From Paraspadella gotoi (taxonomy: Eukaryota; Chaetognatha), in the NCBI GenBank assembly GCA_051294375.1, contig CM119264.1, forward strand, positions 20,858,438 through 20,922,437: a stretch of DNA of 64,000 nucleotides, in the 5' to 3' direction. How positions within the stretch are numbered: the stretch's first letter is position 1; each line of letters opens with the position of its first letter. The notes under the pieces are model-generated. The model searched no databases, was not told where the DNA came from, and saw only the letters and a program-made list of their open reading frames with translations. The position numbers and the translations under genes are program-made. Below are positions 1-12,053 of the stretch, piece by piece.

Positions 1-323
1 CTTGTGTGAACGTTTTTGAAAATCTGAATCCATCTTGATATACTACTACTAAATCGATTTTCAATGTAACTTTTTGAATTAGTTCATTGGGTTGTTGCAC
101 TGAAGCTTTTAAATATTTATTAATATATAATAATTATATAAAGTTTTGACGGAATTGTACCAGTGGAAATGAGTTTAGATGGAAAAAACATAAGTCACAT
201 TTACTTGAATCTTTAATATTAATGATTGCTAATAAATGTTTTAATTAATTAAATAATTAATTAATTAATTAAATGATACAAGTTAAAGAAATCTTAAAAG
301 CATAAAGATCGTCGCAATTGCAT

Positions 324-387
<64 letters not shown>

Positions 388-602
388 GAGGAGACATAAA
401 ATAAAATAGAGGATATTTGTTTGTTTTGATAAAATGTAAACAAAACATATTTAATAACTGTCCTAACCCAATTTTAAGGACATCGATGATGATAAGTTGA
501 ATATAAATTTAAAATTAATTATTACATATTAAAATTAATTAATTAATAGATTAATTCATTAATTATCGTAGGCAGATCCGACATTGTTTGCTCGAACTTG
601 TT
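1..602. repeat. right part of a composite tandem-repeat element
   Basis: Positions 130-205 carry the sub-repeat containing 'aaatgagttta' and 'aaaaaacataagtcac' that recurs at 1060-1430 and 43680-44640. A (TTAA)-rich stretch and a (GA)n tract (330-384) follow. The block ends with GCAGATCCGACATTG near 573-587 and TTTGCTCGAACTTGTT, the same right end as the copies ending near 2271 and 45190. No gene seen. Confidence 0.6.
330..384. repeat. (GA)n microsatellite
   Basis: About 27 uninterrupted GA dinucleotides inside the composite repeat. Confidence 0.95.
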
Positions 603-660
603 TTTCTTTAAATCCCTTCATTCATCGTTCAAATCCTTTTTTTCTTTTTCTTTTTTCTTT

Positions 661-777
661 GCTCTGGCCCTTTTAACTGAGATTCTCTCTTTTTTGTTGG
701 CTCTGGCCCTTTTAACTGAGATCCTCTCTTTTTTGTTGGCTCTGGCCCTTTTAACTGAGATCCTCTCTTTTTTCTTT
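661..777. repeat. 39-bp minisatellite, three copies
   Basis: Three head-to-tail copies of a 39-bp unit (661-699, 700-738, 739-777) that starts GCTCTGGCCC and includes TTTTAACTGAGAT. The unit is a multiple of three, so the frame stays open and gives an apparent small repetitive ORF. There is no other sign of coding. Confidence 0.9.
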
Positions 778-1496
778 GCTCTTCTCTCTTCCTTGAGAAT
801 AATTCCGGAAAAATAGTCCTAATTCGACGAATGCTTCAAGGTTTTTTCTCAAGGTCACGACAAATTAATATCAAGTAGTTTGTAGCATTTAAGACGATTT
901 ATTTTAAATTTTTAGTGGGATCTGCTTATCAGCAGATTCCGACTCCATAATTCGCTTTTACTCGTGATTGGATGGTTGGATTGAAATGAAATTTTGTGCG
1001 GGAGTTGGAAAGTGAGTGATTTAGCTTGATATAAAGTTTCGATGGAATCGTGCAAGTGGAAATTAGTTTAAATGGAAAAAAACATAAGTCACATAAACTT
1101 AAATCTTTTTACATAATTGGATAGATAGATTGAGATTAAATTTTGTGTGTGGGTAGGAAAGTGCGTGATGAAGCTGGATATAAAGTTTATATGGAATCGT
1201 GGAAGTGGAAATGAGTTTAAATGGAAAAAACATAAGTCACTTTTATTTGAATCTTTTTAATAATCTTAATCCATAATTAATCTATTTATTCATAATTGGA
1301 TGGATAGAATGGGATGAAATTTTGTGTGTGGATAAGAAAGTGTGTGATTGAGCAGGATATAAAGTTTCGTTGGACTCGAGGAGTGGAAATGAGTTTGCAT
1401 GGAAAAAACCAAAGTCAAGTCGACTTGAATTTTTATTGTTTATGCTTACTCATGAATGTTTTAATTAATTAATTAATTAATTAAATAATTAATGAG

Positions 1497-2090
1497 TTAA
1501 GTGAAAAAATGATGCAATTTGAAAAAATGATGCAAGTTAAAAAAATAATGCATATTAAATAAATGGTGCAAATTGAAAGATTGTTGCAAGTTGAAAAAAT
1601 GATGCAAGTTGAAAGAATGATGCAAGTTTAAAAAATGATGCAAGTTCAAAAAATGATGCAAGTTGAAAAAATGATATAAATTGAAAGAATGAAGCAAGTT
1701 GAAAGAATGATGCAAGTTGAAAAAATGATGCAAGTTGAAAAAAGTATGCAAGTTAAAAAAATGATGCAAGTTGAAAAAATGATGCAAGTTGAAAAAATGA
1801 TACAAGTTTAAAAAAAGGTGAAAGTTGAAAAAATGATTCAAGTTGAAAAAAGATGCAAATTTAAAAAATAATGCGAGTGAAAAAAATGATGCGAGTTAAA
1901 AAAATTATGCGAGTTAAAAAAATGATGCAAGTTGAAAAAATGATGCAAGTTGAAAAAATTATGCAAGTTGAAAAAATTATGCAAGTTGAAAAAATGATGC
2001 AAGTTGAAAAAAAAGATGCAAATTGAAAAAATGATGCAAGTAAAAAAAATGATGCAAGTGGAAAAAATAATAATGGTTAAAAAAATTATT
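1497..2090 (+). repeat. 18-bp minisatellite array
   Basis: About 33 variant copies of GATGCAAGTTGAAAAAAT with small indels. ORFs read through it on either strand are repeat artefacts. A second, more degraded array lies at 44690-45130. Confidence 0.92.
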
Positions 2091-2126
2091 TTTACTTTAT
2101 TTGTAATTATTTCTACTATTTTATTT

Positions 2127-2136
2127 ATTTATTTTT

Positions 2137-2235
<99 letters not shown>

Positions 2236-2236
2236 T
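2127..2236. repeat. (TTTA)n microsatellite
   Basis: Tetranucleotide tract of more than 100 bp at the right side of the composite element. Confidence 0.95.
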
Positions 2237-2656
2237 CTGATTACCGCTTAATTATCGTGGGCAGATCCGACATTGTTTGCTCAAACATGTTTTCTAATTA
2301 TTAAGTATTAAAGACTTTTCGGTATAAAAAAAAATTGTTTTAACTCTATAAACTTTCCCATTACTATATTCTAGTTTTTTAATAGAGTCTGTTTGCATTT
2401 CCCACCAGTTCGAACTGTGGGGTTTTCAATTTTCCTGAACACTCGATATATTTTTTACGGGACCCCAGACAAAAAGAAAGAAAAACGAAATTGAAATGAA
2501 ACAAGAATGCTGAAGAAAATACTGGTTTTCTTGAAAGGCCATGATTAGAAGAAACGTTGCAAAACCAGTCACCATGCTACTCGTTGCAATTCACAAACTT
2601 TTTCTCGCTTCTTTTTACCCTCAATCTCCTTATTTCTTTGTCGCGCTTCCTTTTTA

Positions 2657-2785
<129 letters not shown>

Positions 2786-2929
2786 GGTCTTTTCAGCGTT
2801 TTCTTTATCCTATTCTTTTTACTCCATTTTCTACCCTCCACCCGTTTCGACTTTCCTCCTTTCTTTCTCCCTTTCCTCCACATCTTTCCCCTCTTTTTTT
2901 CATTATCTTTCTTCTTCCACTTCACACGA

Positions 2930-4080
2930 GGGAAATAATGGCCGTACCATAAAAAGCAGCTGTGCCTCTCCGATTTTTTTCCTCACCTTTTTTCTTTTCC
3001 GGTGCTTTTATTTTCGTTTCCAGGTGCCGTCTACGACTTTGACGGAAGATGTTCTCTTATTGCGGCTTTTTCGTCTTGGATTGTTCCCCTGGAAACGAGC
3101 GACGAGAAAAGAAAAACGTCCGGGTCGAAAGGGAAAAAGAAGACATTGGGATTGGGAGAGAAACGAAAGATATTGGGATCGGGAAAAACAAAAACAAAAA
3201 AACAATATTGGGTAAAAAAGTGACATTAAAAATACTTAAAAAAAAACTAGACGAAAAAACGAGAATTAAAAGACAGAAAAACATTGTGTAAATCCTTTCT
3301 TTCTTTGTGTTTGTGATTTAGAAAAAGTTTGATTTTAGTATTAACCAACACCAATGATGATGAAGACTTGCACCAAAGTCGAAACATGTCCATTGAAAAT
3401 AATAAAATCGTTGTTCAAAACTAAAATCAAACTTTCTCTAGAAAAAAAACATTGTGACATTCTGCATCAAGACCGGACACGCGGACACCGCGGGACCCAG
3501 AGAAAAGCTAATCGAAGATCAAAGAAAAGTGACGACGAGTCCCTTTTAGTCTTGACCACCTAGTCTGCCGATCGAACCCCCCGCCCAAAACACCGTCAGC
3601 CGCGGTCGCCAACGGCCACGCCCTTCGACCCCACCTCCCGGGCGAACCCTCCTCTTCCCTCACCCACTTCCGTGTCGGCAACATAGTCGCGGCTCTGAAT
3701 CACCACTCAAGTCTTAAAACGCAACTGCAGGTGGCTCCCGTTTCAACCTTTTTTTTCAGTTGTTTTTCTTTCTTTCTTCGGGAAGGAAAGTTTTTTCTCG
3801 TTAACCGACGAGAAAACTTGGGCTAAGTTTTCGTTTGGTTTGTTGTGGTCGGGCGTTGTTGTTGTTGTTGTTCTTGTTCTCGCGGTTTTGTCGTTTCGCT
3901 CGTCGTTGGGACGGACGAGAATGTCCGCTCCACCTGAGTTAAAAAGGAATTGTTGCTCAGTGCTTACTTCTTATTCAACCTATGGCAAATAGTAATCAAC
4001 AAATATTACTCTATTGAATGACGAAAATGTCTCTCGTAGACTTCACAATCTTAACTAAATATAAAAATCGGTAGTAAAAT
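2930..4080. other. intergenic, no gene recognised
   Basis: Purine-rich stretch (3100-3290), then a moderately GC-rich, CpG-containing patch (3470-3960) with no long ORF and no convincing splice pattern. The GC-rich patch could be an unrecognised exon or promoter; nothing decides it. Confidence 0.4.
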
Positions 4081-4101
4081 CATATGATATCATATGATTT
4101 T

Positions 4102-4147
4102 ACCATACCATACCATACCATACCATACCATTTTACCATACCATACC
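4102..4147. repeat. (ACCAT)n pentanucleotide tract
   Basis: Repeats of TACCA/CATAC immediately before a SINE-like copy. The overlapping 60-codon ORF is not a gene. Confidence 0.85.
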
Positions 4148-4154
4148 TAGTGCA

Positions 4155-4790
4155 AGGTATGGTGGACAAAAATCCACCAACCGTTCATCAGCGGCCATTG
4201 GTACTGGGGGCAAGTCATTTGCCTCCAAACCCAAAAGTCCGTGGTTCTAGCCCGGTGGTCGCCTAGCAGTTAAAAGGGACGGGGCGCTTAACCCGCCTGA
4301 AACATGGTGTTACAGCCTGATCCGAAGCTCAGGGACTGCTTATATTGAGCGGTTCTGTCACTAACACATAATAATAATCACTGTCTCTTCATTGGTGAGC
4401 CCGACTTCCGAACACAACAGCAACAACAACACCTTCAGGCGACATGCCTCAATCTGGTGATGCACTTTCCGCCAACAACACATCAGGCAACATGCCTCAA
4501 CTTGGTGACGAACTTTTCACCAACAACAACAATACACTGAAGAGACGCAACAGACTTCTCCCTACGGGAGGGGGATGTATGGGGGACTAAAATCCACCAA
4601 CCGTCATCAGCCGCCATTGTGCCGGAGGCAAGTCATATGCCTCCCAACCAAAGGTCCGGGGTTCTAGCCCGGTGGTCGCCTAGCAGTTAAGAGGGATGGG
4701 GCACTTAACCCGCCTGTAAGAGCTCAGTGACTGCTTATATTGAACGGTTCTGTCACTAACACATAATAATAATCACTGTGTCTTCAAAGG
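4155..4790 (+). mobile_element. SINE-like family 2, two tandem copies
   Basis: Copies at about 4158-4390 and 4574-4785 share the order: AAAATCCACCAACCGT, GCAAGTCAT(T/A)TGCCTCC, GGTTCTAGCCCGGTGG, GGCGACGGG-like C-rich part, CACATAATAATAATCACTG. GGTTCTAGCCC resembles a Pol III B box, and GGCAAGT-like sequence upstream could be an A box. A CAACAA-rich linker (4400-4560) joins them. Reverse-strand copies lie at 46930-47560. Function as a tRNA-derived SINE is an inference. Confidence 0.65.
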
Positions 4791-4799
4791 CAAGGAAAA

Positions 4800-5683
4800 T
4801 AAAATGTATCGATGCGCCGTGGCGATCGATTTTCCTTATCTCGTTCCTAATCTTCCCTCCACTCCGAAAATTCTTAACCCTGTACTTCTTTTTCCATTAT
4901 AAGTTATATTTCTTCTTTTCCAGGAACCCTTCCTCAGCTGATTTTCTAAGTTTCTAAATACTAACCTGTAAACCTATATACTCTTTTTAACTCACCCCCT
5001 CATTCTACCTCGCGTGTCCCATTCCCGGCTCCGCAACTCCACACTCCTCCTCCCAACATTTTTATTGATGATCGTTGCCTTTTTGTTTTCCCTTCGGTTT
5101 TCATTTCCGTTGCTTCACCGACGAAAGTGATGTCAGCCACCTCCGCCGGCTGCGCTGTAGGCAGCGGCGGCGGCGCGGCGGCGGCGGCGCGGCGGCGGCG
5201 GCGCGGCGGCGGCGGCGCGGCGGCGGCGCGGCGGCAGACGTCGGTTCCAATGTGGCGCCGTTTATGCGACCAATCGCACCGGAAACGACGTCGACAAGGA
5301 CGACGGCTCCTGCGCGCGCGGCCCATTGACGGCGTACGTCAATGGGTTCCGTGATGGGGCAAGCGATCAGGCCGTCAGGCGGTCAGGCGCCAGGGTGACG
5401 TTATAGTGAGTTGACATAGTTTTGACGCACTACTGTCAGACATTAATTAAACAATAATATTAACGAATTATTCTTTATCGTTTGGCGACATACGAAACCT
5501 TATGCTTATGCAATGAAATATGATATTCGTGTGGCCGACGTACGTCTTTAACAACGCCCACGCGGATGATATCAATCTCGTCGAAATACTGCACACGAAG
5601 AAAATGAATTTAACTAAATTGATAGATAATAGAGAACAGAGAGAGAGAGAGAGAACATTATTTTTCGTACGTACTACGTATAT
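4800..5683. other. intergenic with GC-rich trinucleotide block
   Basis: Contains (GGC)n at 5159-5235 in a CpG-rich patch (5000-5400). ORFs on both strands across it are low-complexity Arg/Ala/Gly and differ by frame only. A short GA tract lies at 5637-5653. The patch may be a promoter-type CpG block, but no flanking exon was found. Confidence 0.4.
5159..5235. repeat. (GGC)n trinucleotide tract
   Basis: Interrupted GGC/GCG repeats of about 75 bp. Confidence 0.9.
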
Positions 5684-7280
5684 TAGGGCGTTGAAAAATA
5701 ACGAAATATTACAAATCAAGTGAGGTAAATAGCTATTTTAGTGTAATAAAGTCTGTAGAATTCGATGATGATAACCATTTTTTTTGTATAGTCTCATCTT
5801 CTTTGTCGGGAATGGCGATTTTTGTAGCACATAAGGTGCTATTAAAATGGAGCAAACATTGTAGAGTATAAAAAACTCAAATATTAAGATTTTATAAAAG
5901 CCATATTTATAAGGCGTAGTAAAATTTCTAAATTTAACTTTACTTAAAATTCTAAATTTGAGGAACGAACAACATTATATTAATGAACATTTATGTAATC
6001 AAAAAATTATAATAAATTTTACAATTTACGCAGTAGGCCATATTTATACTAGTACTAAACCAATAAATGTTAAAATTTCAAAACAGTTTTTTAAAGATTT
6101 TTTTGCAGATTTGGATTCGTCATAAAAAGTTGATAAAAAGAAATATAACTCTTTTGAAAAATTCCTTCATTAAGTGGGTCAAAAATTAGAAAAAGCTATA
6201 TTTTAAGCTGAAAATTAACTTTTTATATATTAAATATAGTTTTTTTAATTTTTAACCCACTAATGAAATAATTTTTTAAAATGATTTATATTTTCTTTTA
6301 TCAACTTTTGACGAAGAATTCAAATCTGCAATCAAAATTAAGAAAAGCCTACTTTGAAAATTTTTGATTTTATAAGGATAGTACTATATATAAATATAGC
6401 CTACTGCGAAAATTAAAAAACATAAAATTAATTTTTTTTACAAATTAATGTTCACTGATGGTATGTTGTTCATAATTGACTTTTAGAATTTTCGTAGGTA
6501 ACTTTCACTACGCCTTAATATTTAACATACATAATATAAAAAAAAGACCCATATAAATATTTTGATAAGTTTATTTACAAATTTTATATTTTAATAATAG
6601 TTTGTTAGCTATATTTATTAATAAATAATAATAAAAAATAAGCTAAAGTGAAAAAATAAAAAATTTTAAATTTTAAAACCGGATTTAAATTCCTTACAAA
6701 AGTTTATATAAGAAACGTATAATCCATTTTAAAAAAATCTTTCATTAAGTAAATTAAAAATAATAAAAACTATTATTTTTGTTTATTTTTCAATTTTTGG
6801 CTTAAAATTATAGTTTTTCTGAATTTTGACCAACTTAACGACATAATTTTGATATAAAAATTATATTTTCTTATATTAACTTTTTGCAAAGAATGCAAAT
6901 CCATGAAAAAATTTTTAAATTATTATTTTTTAACTTTAACCTAATTTTTACTCATAATTATAAAGAAATATAGTTAACTAACTTTTTATAAAACATAAAA
7001 TTTAGAAATAAACTTACCAAAATATTTTTATATATATATATTTTTATATTTCAAAAGCTCATATAAATTTTATAAAATTTTAATAATTTGATTTATCATA
7101 ACTTATAATGGTTTTGCTATTTTATAACAATTTTATATAAATTAAAAACCGTCATTTCCGACAAGAAAGATAAAATTATACAAAAAAATGGTCATCACCA
7201 TCGAATTCTAGACTACATTACACTAAAATACCTATGTACCTTACTTGATTTGTTATATTTTGTTATTTTTCAACGCTCTA
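5684..7280. mobile_element. hAT-like non-autonomous element, copy 1
   Basis: Left end TAGGGCGTTGAAAAATAAC and right end GTTATTTTTCAACGCTCTA form long inverted repeats (matching continues through ATAGCTATTTTAGTGTAAT). The flanks are exact 8-bp duplications ACGTATAT (5676-5683 and 7281-7288). An 8-bp duplication with TAGGGCG-type ends fits the hAT superfamily. The inside is AT-rich with no transposase ORF. A smaller element is nested at 5910-6517. A second copy without that insertion lies at 48833-49842. Confidence 0.85.
5910..6517. mobile_element. small hAT-like MITE (TAAGGCGTAG family), copy 1, nested
   Basis: Inverted ends TAAGGCGTAGT and ACTACGCCTTA. It sits inside the larger element; flanks CATATTTA and ATATTTAA show a 7-bp shared duplication. 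The copy at 48833-49842 keeps the uninterrupted site near 49057-49070, an empty-site control. The interior is built of long inverted AT-rich segments. No coding capacity. Confidence 0.85.
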
Positions 7281-7288
7281 ACGTATAT

Positions 7289-10200
7289 AGTCATCGAGGA
7301 AAATTATATATATATAATATATTCAGCATTTTTTCGATCAATTATGTAAAGAGCATTTTCAAAACAGACCACTTTACAGATAATGTTTATTCTGAGTATT
7401 AATATTATTATAAAAAAAAACACAAATGAATTCTTTCGAAATTTCATTGCTCGCTTAGAAATTATTTTAAATTATTTTTCGTTTACAAATGTTAACCAAA
7501 GTTTCACTCTCACTCTCTGTAAAAATGAATGCAACATAATATAATTCGCCTGTTCGATTCCATTCGCTTTTCTGATTTCAATAAATCAATTCATCTCATT
7601 TTGTTCGCAATTTTTATCTCGAGTGGAGATCATGATTTCTAAAATGTTTCAAAAGTAGAAATGTGTCCAAATAAGCACAAAGTAAAAAAAGAGAGCACAA
7701 AATCAACTTAGTTGAAACTAAAAAATCGAAATTTTTAACGTCATTAAACTCAATTTAACAATATTGTACATTCGGTAGATTAATTTTGAGAGAAAGCGAA
7801 GATTTTCAAATTTCCGACGAAGCATGTTCCACTGTTCCACCAAATGGTTTTACTGCGAACGTCTTCGGTAGATGGGAAAATTGTGACGGATTGTGAAGGT
7901 TACGAGTAATTGCGAAAGTGGAGTGATTACGAAGGTTGCGTGAATGATTGTGAAAGCTGTGAGTGATTGCAAGAGGTGAGGAACCGCGTCGAGTAGAGAA
8001 GAACTTGAACGACTTGTGTTGCCCATGAACGCCGCTGAGCCAAACGGTTTTTGCCGTCGTCGTCGTCATCGTCGTCGTCTTCGTCGACGTCATTGTTTCA
8101 AATGAACTTACTTTCTTTTGTTTACAATCTGTGTTAGAAAAACATTGAACCTGACGAATTAACATCCTAGAAACCTTAGAGGACTGCCAATCCAAAAATT
8201 GTTGTATTTGTTTTAATTTCTGTTATAATTATATATGTTCTCCATCGATATTACTATCGTTCATTTTTCTCCAACGCGATCGTCATCGCCGTCGTCATCG
8301 TCGTTGACGGCGTCCTCCTTTCACGCTCGGGTTCATGACGTCACCACTGTCGTTTGTTTCCGACAAAATGAGTCGAACGTTGACGACGACCACAATGACG
8401 ACGACGACGACAAAGACGACGGTCGTGAGAACAAAGAGGAAAATGTTTACTCATAATTTTTCGAGGTGAAGTCGCGTCCACGACGCTGAAACGGCGTCGA
8501 AACAGCGCCGGTTAAAAGCGGCGGCGGAACCGAGTGCTTTGTTTTCAAGTGTAGCAGGGAATCAGCTTTCGCAGATGCGAATATTTCATTTCGTCCTTAA
8601 CTAATTTATTTTTTAAATATTACGTAATACATAATTAGCAAAATTATTGAAGCTGAAGCTCGTTTTATCTTTTAAAAGCGACTATTTTTTTCACGCTTTG
8701 CCTATCATTGTTGGAAATTTAACCGTGGGTCCGATAGCCAGAGTCCACCTCTCTTTATCGCCCTCTGCAAGTCGACTTTCAAATCGATGTTTTCCCGACG
8801 TGAATAATGATTTTTCGATAATTTCTTTCCTGCAGGAAAATCATGTGACTTCAAAGTTACTGATCGTGGGAACACGTGAACGCGAAAAAAAACGAGACGG
8901 GAAATCCATGCGTGGACCACGTGATCGAAGTAGTCGTAGAAAACCGCCAACGCCTCGACGAGCAACAACGACAACTTAAGTTCTCAAAATTGAGTGTTTC
9001 TAAAGGTATTTGATAGACGAGAATCTCGCTTAAAAAAAAATTCAACATTTTTCTAATAGAGAATTCCGTTCAAATCTGACTACCCAAATTCCAAACACGT
9101 TTGCCAGAAATTCGGTTAAAAAACACTTGTAAAAACGCTCGATTCCGAGAGCGTTACATCTGAAGAGCTTGTCCTATTCGTTTTATGGCATTTGATAAAG
9201 GATTTAATATCAAACAAGCCAGGGGAAATGTACTATTCATCTCTGGAGAATTTTCAAACCTCATTTTTACTATAGAAATGAAAGGGAAAGTTTACAAACT
9301 TAAAATTGCAAACGGGATTGCTATATGTTCCTGTTACATGAGCGACTTCGAATTTCGCGATTCTGATAGCTTTGTGTCTGAAGAGCTTGTCCTATTTTTC
9401 TTTTTTCATTTTATAATGATTTTGACATAAAATGATCAGGTTTAAATGAAATAGTCCGGTTTGAATCGCGAAATTTTTTTTTTAAAAGAAATTAAAAGGA
9501 AGGTTGAGAAAAAATCTGATTTTTCCTAATATATTTTAAAGGAATAAAGATAAAGGGATGGCAATAGTACCAAAATGAAGCCATAATCATAGGGCACATA
9601 CAAGATACAATTTTAGAATTACTTATGCTGAAACCTCCTTACAGGGTGAGTGTCAAACTAAGTCAAAATTATAATGAATTTTAAAACTAATGACACCCCA
9701 TAAGAATAAATGAAAATTTAATTCTTTTTAATAATTCTGAAAGAAAAAAGGCTAAATTGTACTCTAGTAAAACTTTAAAGTTTTTTGGATAAAAAAATGT
9801 GAATTTTTTGTCACTTAAATATTTGCTTGTCTGATTTTACAAGCATGCTTACAAAATTCTACAAAATATTATTTACCCCATCACAGCCTAAGTATTTATC
9901 CTTCTTTTCCACCAGCAAAAAGTAAACATTATCTTGTTGAAGAGAACAGGGATGTTTACTGAAAGGAGCCGAAAGTCATTCAACTTCTTCACTTTGATGT
10001 TATTTTTTAATAATAAAATAAGCAAAATTTTTAATTATTTAACTCTCATAGGCTTCATAAGATATTACACTTTCATAATATCCCAATGTTAATGTAATTT
10101 ATTATATTTTTTACCCAGAAATCATAAAATAACAGAAAGTTGTGGATTCCCTTCGCTCGTTTAAGAAAAAAAAATTAACTAGCGGAATAATAAGTTTGTA

Positions 10201-10620
10201 AGAGGAAGTCAGAATCGGCAAAAATCTTAAAAGGCGAGAATGTTGAAAAAAATGGGTGGAATTTTGATGGGTTTCCTAAGATTTCTCCACAATGTGAGGT
10301 CCGATTAAAGCGAAACTTGAGATTTACAATATTCCCGTCATTCCACATCTATCGATATAAAAATATAAGAAAAAAGTCACTGGCTTCTTTTTCTATAGCG
10401 GCTTCCTATATTTGATATTAGTTGATGGAAAATAATTGAAATCATTATCGAAGGAGCATTTATTAAAAAGATTTTCCTTTATTTATTTATTTTTTTTTTT
10501 TTGTAATTACAAAACTAAGCATCGGAAACAAAATCCAGGCGACTGAATCTGCGATGACGTTTTGCACATGACGACGGGCGACCACGTTTGATAAAAAAAG
10601 AATCTCTCTCACTCCGTGCT
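7289..10620. other. intergenic, no gene recognised
   Basis: AT-rich, with (GTC)-type trinucleotide runs at 8057-8095 and 8270-8310 and a GAC run at 8380-8420. A 20-base segment TCTGAAGAGCTTGTCCTATT occurs at about 9160 and again near 9378, suggesting a local duplication. The 81-codon ORF at 9185-9430 lies between them; it lacks any recognised motif and I do not call it a gene. Confidence 0.4.
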
Positions 10621-10768
10621 CGATGTTTTTCTCTAGACTATTTTTTGACTCTTCCAACATCTCCCCCTTTTATCCTCCTCCTAATCTTTTCTTTTATTAT
10701 TTAATTCTCCTCGTCTACAATTTCTCTCTCACTTTACTCTTCTTCTCCTTCCTCTCTCCATCCCCCCT

Positions 10769-12053
10769 TCACAAAAGATCCAACTCATCGAAGAGCTTCT
10801 TGGTGGATTCGACCCTTCGATCCTTTTCGCTCTCCACCCTCGTCCTCCACTCCTCCCTCTTCCTCTGCCTCTCCATCCTCCTCCTCCTCACCTCCTCCGC
10901 CCTCTCTCGATTCTTCCTCGACGCCGCCGCCCGCCGTTCCAGGTTCTCCTCACGTCGGGTTTCGGCGGCGGAAAGTCGAGCGTCGGAGGCGGCGGCTGTC
11001 GCCGCAGCAGACGCGGAGGCGGCGGTTCCCAAGACGACGCCGCGTCGAGTCGGCGGCGCGCCTTTCAGCGGCGGAAGGCGAGAGAGCGGCGAGGATTTGG
11101 CGCTGGGAGATTTACCGGCGTCGCGTGCGTCGGACGTGGTGAGGATGTAACTCTGCCCACCGGAAGTGAAGGAGATATCGTGAGCGACGGTGAGCTTCGT
11201 CTCCGGCGTTGGATCTGTCATCTGTTGGGCTGACGACGACGACGATGATTCGGACGTCGTCTTTGCTGACAGACCAGTCGTCGTCTTTTCTTGCTCTTCC
11301 TTTGTCAGCTCCTTTTGTCGGTTCGTGCTCTTCGTCTTGTCACCGTCGCCGCCGTCGTCATCGTCGTTCTCATCTTCGTTGTAGACTTCGAGGTCTTCGA
11401 ACTCGAGATCTCCATTGATGATTTTCTCGTTGGCAGCAGCGGCGACAGGAGCTGGAGAGGCCGCAGGGGCTGTAGATGGCGCAGCATTTACAGACACAAC
11501 CGCCGATGGCGGAGCAGCCAGCCGATTCTCCATTTGAACGGCCTCGACACATGGCGCCACTCGGATGACGCCCGTAGAAGCGGCGCCACCGCTGACCACG
11601 ATGCGTCCGACGCCGCCGCGTTCTTTTTTGACAGCGTCACGGCGCGATCTGTGGACGGAATCCTGGAAATTGGCGTCCGCGAGTTTTTGGGAAATCTCCT
11701 CGCTGAGAACGCTTTCCTAAAATGGAGGAACATGGGCAAAGACAGAAATATTAACAATAACTAAGTTTACGAATAATTAACAATAATTAACTTACCACAG
11801 GAGTTTGAGCGTCGCTTCTTTTTAAACCGATGGTGGAAGTTAAATTTCCTGTCTGCAGCAAAAACCAAATACAGAAAAGGACAGATAGATATAAAGATTT
11901 GATAAATAAAATAGATCGATAGAAACTGACCCACGAGTCCGCGCTTTCCATCTCGTCACCGATTACTATCCCCGATTCCCTTTTGTTCCTTTTCTTCCCA
12001 TTCACCGCAACGACCTCTGTCCTGGACACTTTCTTTGATCGAGCCGCTCCCAT
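10769..12053 (-). CDS. unrecognised 375-residue coiled-coil protein, three exons, possible N-myristoylation
   Basis: Three exons on the minus strand: 12053-11931 (41 codons), 11852-11796 (19 codons) and 11716-10769 (315 codons plus stop), all joined in phase 0. Donors are gtcagt and gtaagt; acceptors end in gctgcag and ttttag. The protein begins MGAARSKK, where Gly2 and Ser6 fit an N-myristoylation signal (inference). Exon 3 has a Pro/Ala-rich segment, an acidic run (NEDENDDDDGGDGDK), Ser/Thr-rich linkers, an Ala-rich part, then a strongly charged region of about 70 residues rich in Arg and Glu that should form a helix or coiled coil. It ends KKLFDELDLL. Codon use is GC-rich compared with the AT-rich surroundings, as expected of real coding sequence here. 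I recognise no family. Start choice: first ATG of an open exon, with CGACGAA just before it. Neighbours are repeats, so context gives no function. Confidence 0.85.

Larger units (their letters stand above)
915..2271 (+). repeat. composite repeat element, copy 2
   Basis: Starts GTGGGATCTGC at 915 and ends GCAGATCCGAC at 2261-2271, an imperfect inverted pair. Inside, in order: about three ~150-bp sub-repeats (1000-1430) each with a GGTAGGAAAGTG-like and an AACATAAGTCAC-like core; an 18-bp minisatellite (1497-2090, unit GATGCAAGTTGAAAAAAT); and a (TTTA)n tract (2127-2236). The same order recurs at 43305-45200, so it spreads as one unit. No protein-coding part seen. Confidence 0.7.

Noticed and set aside
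1497-2090. CRISPR-like array
   Set aside because: The 18-bp units are head to tail without spacers; this is a minisatellite in a eukaryotic genome.
5000-5354. Arg/Ala/Gly-rich ORFs in three frames
   Set aside because: All are products of the (GGC)n tract, with no conserved domain or splice signal.
9185-9430. 81-codon ORF as a small gene
   Set aside because: Flanked by a duplicated 20-base segment, no motif, ordinary AT-rich composition.
10623-11764. Plus-strand ORFs of 157-175 codons opposite the three-exon gene
   Set aside because: They are shadows of the minus-strand exon, which has matching splice phases and a clear stop.
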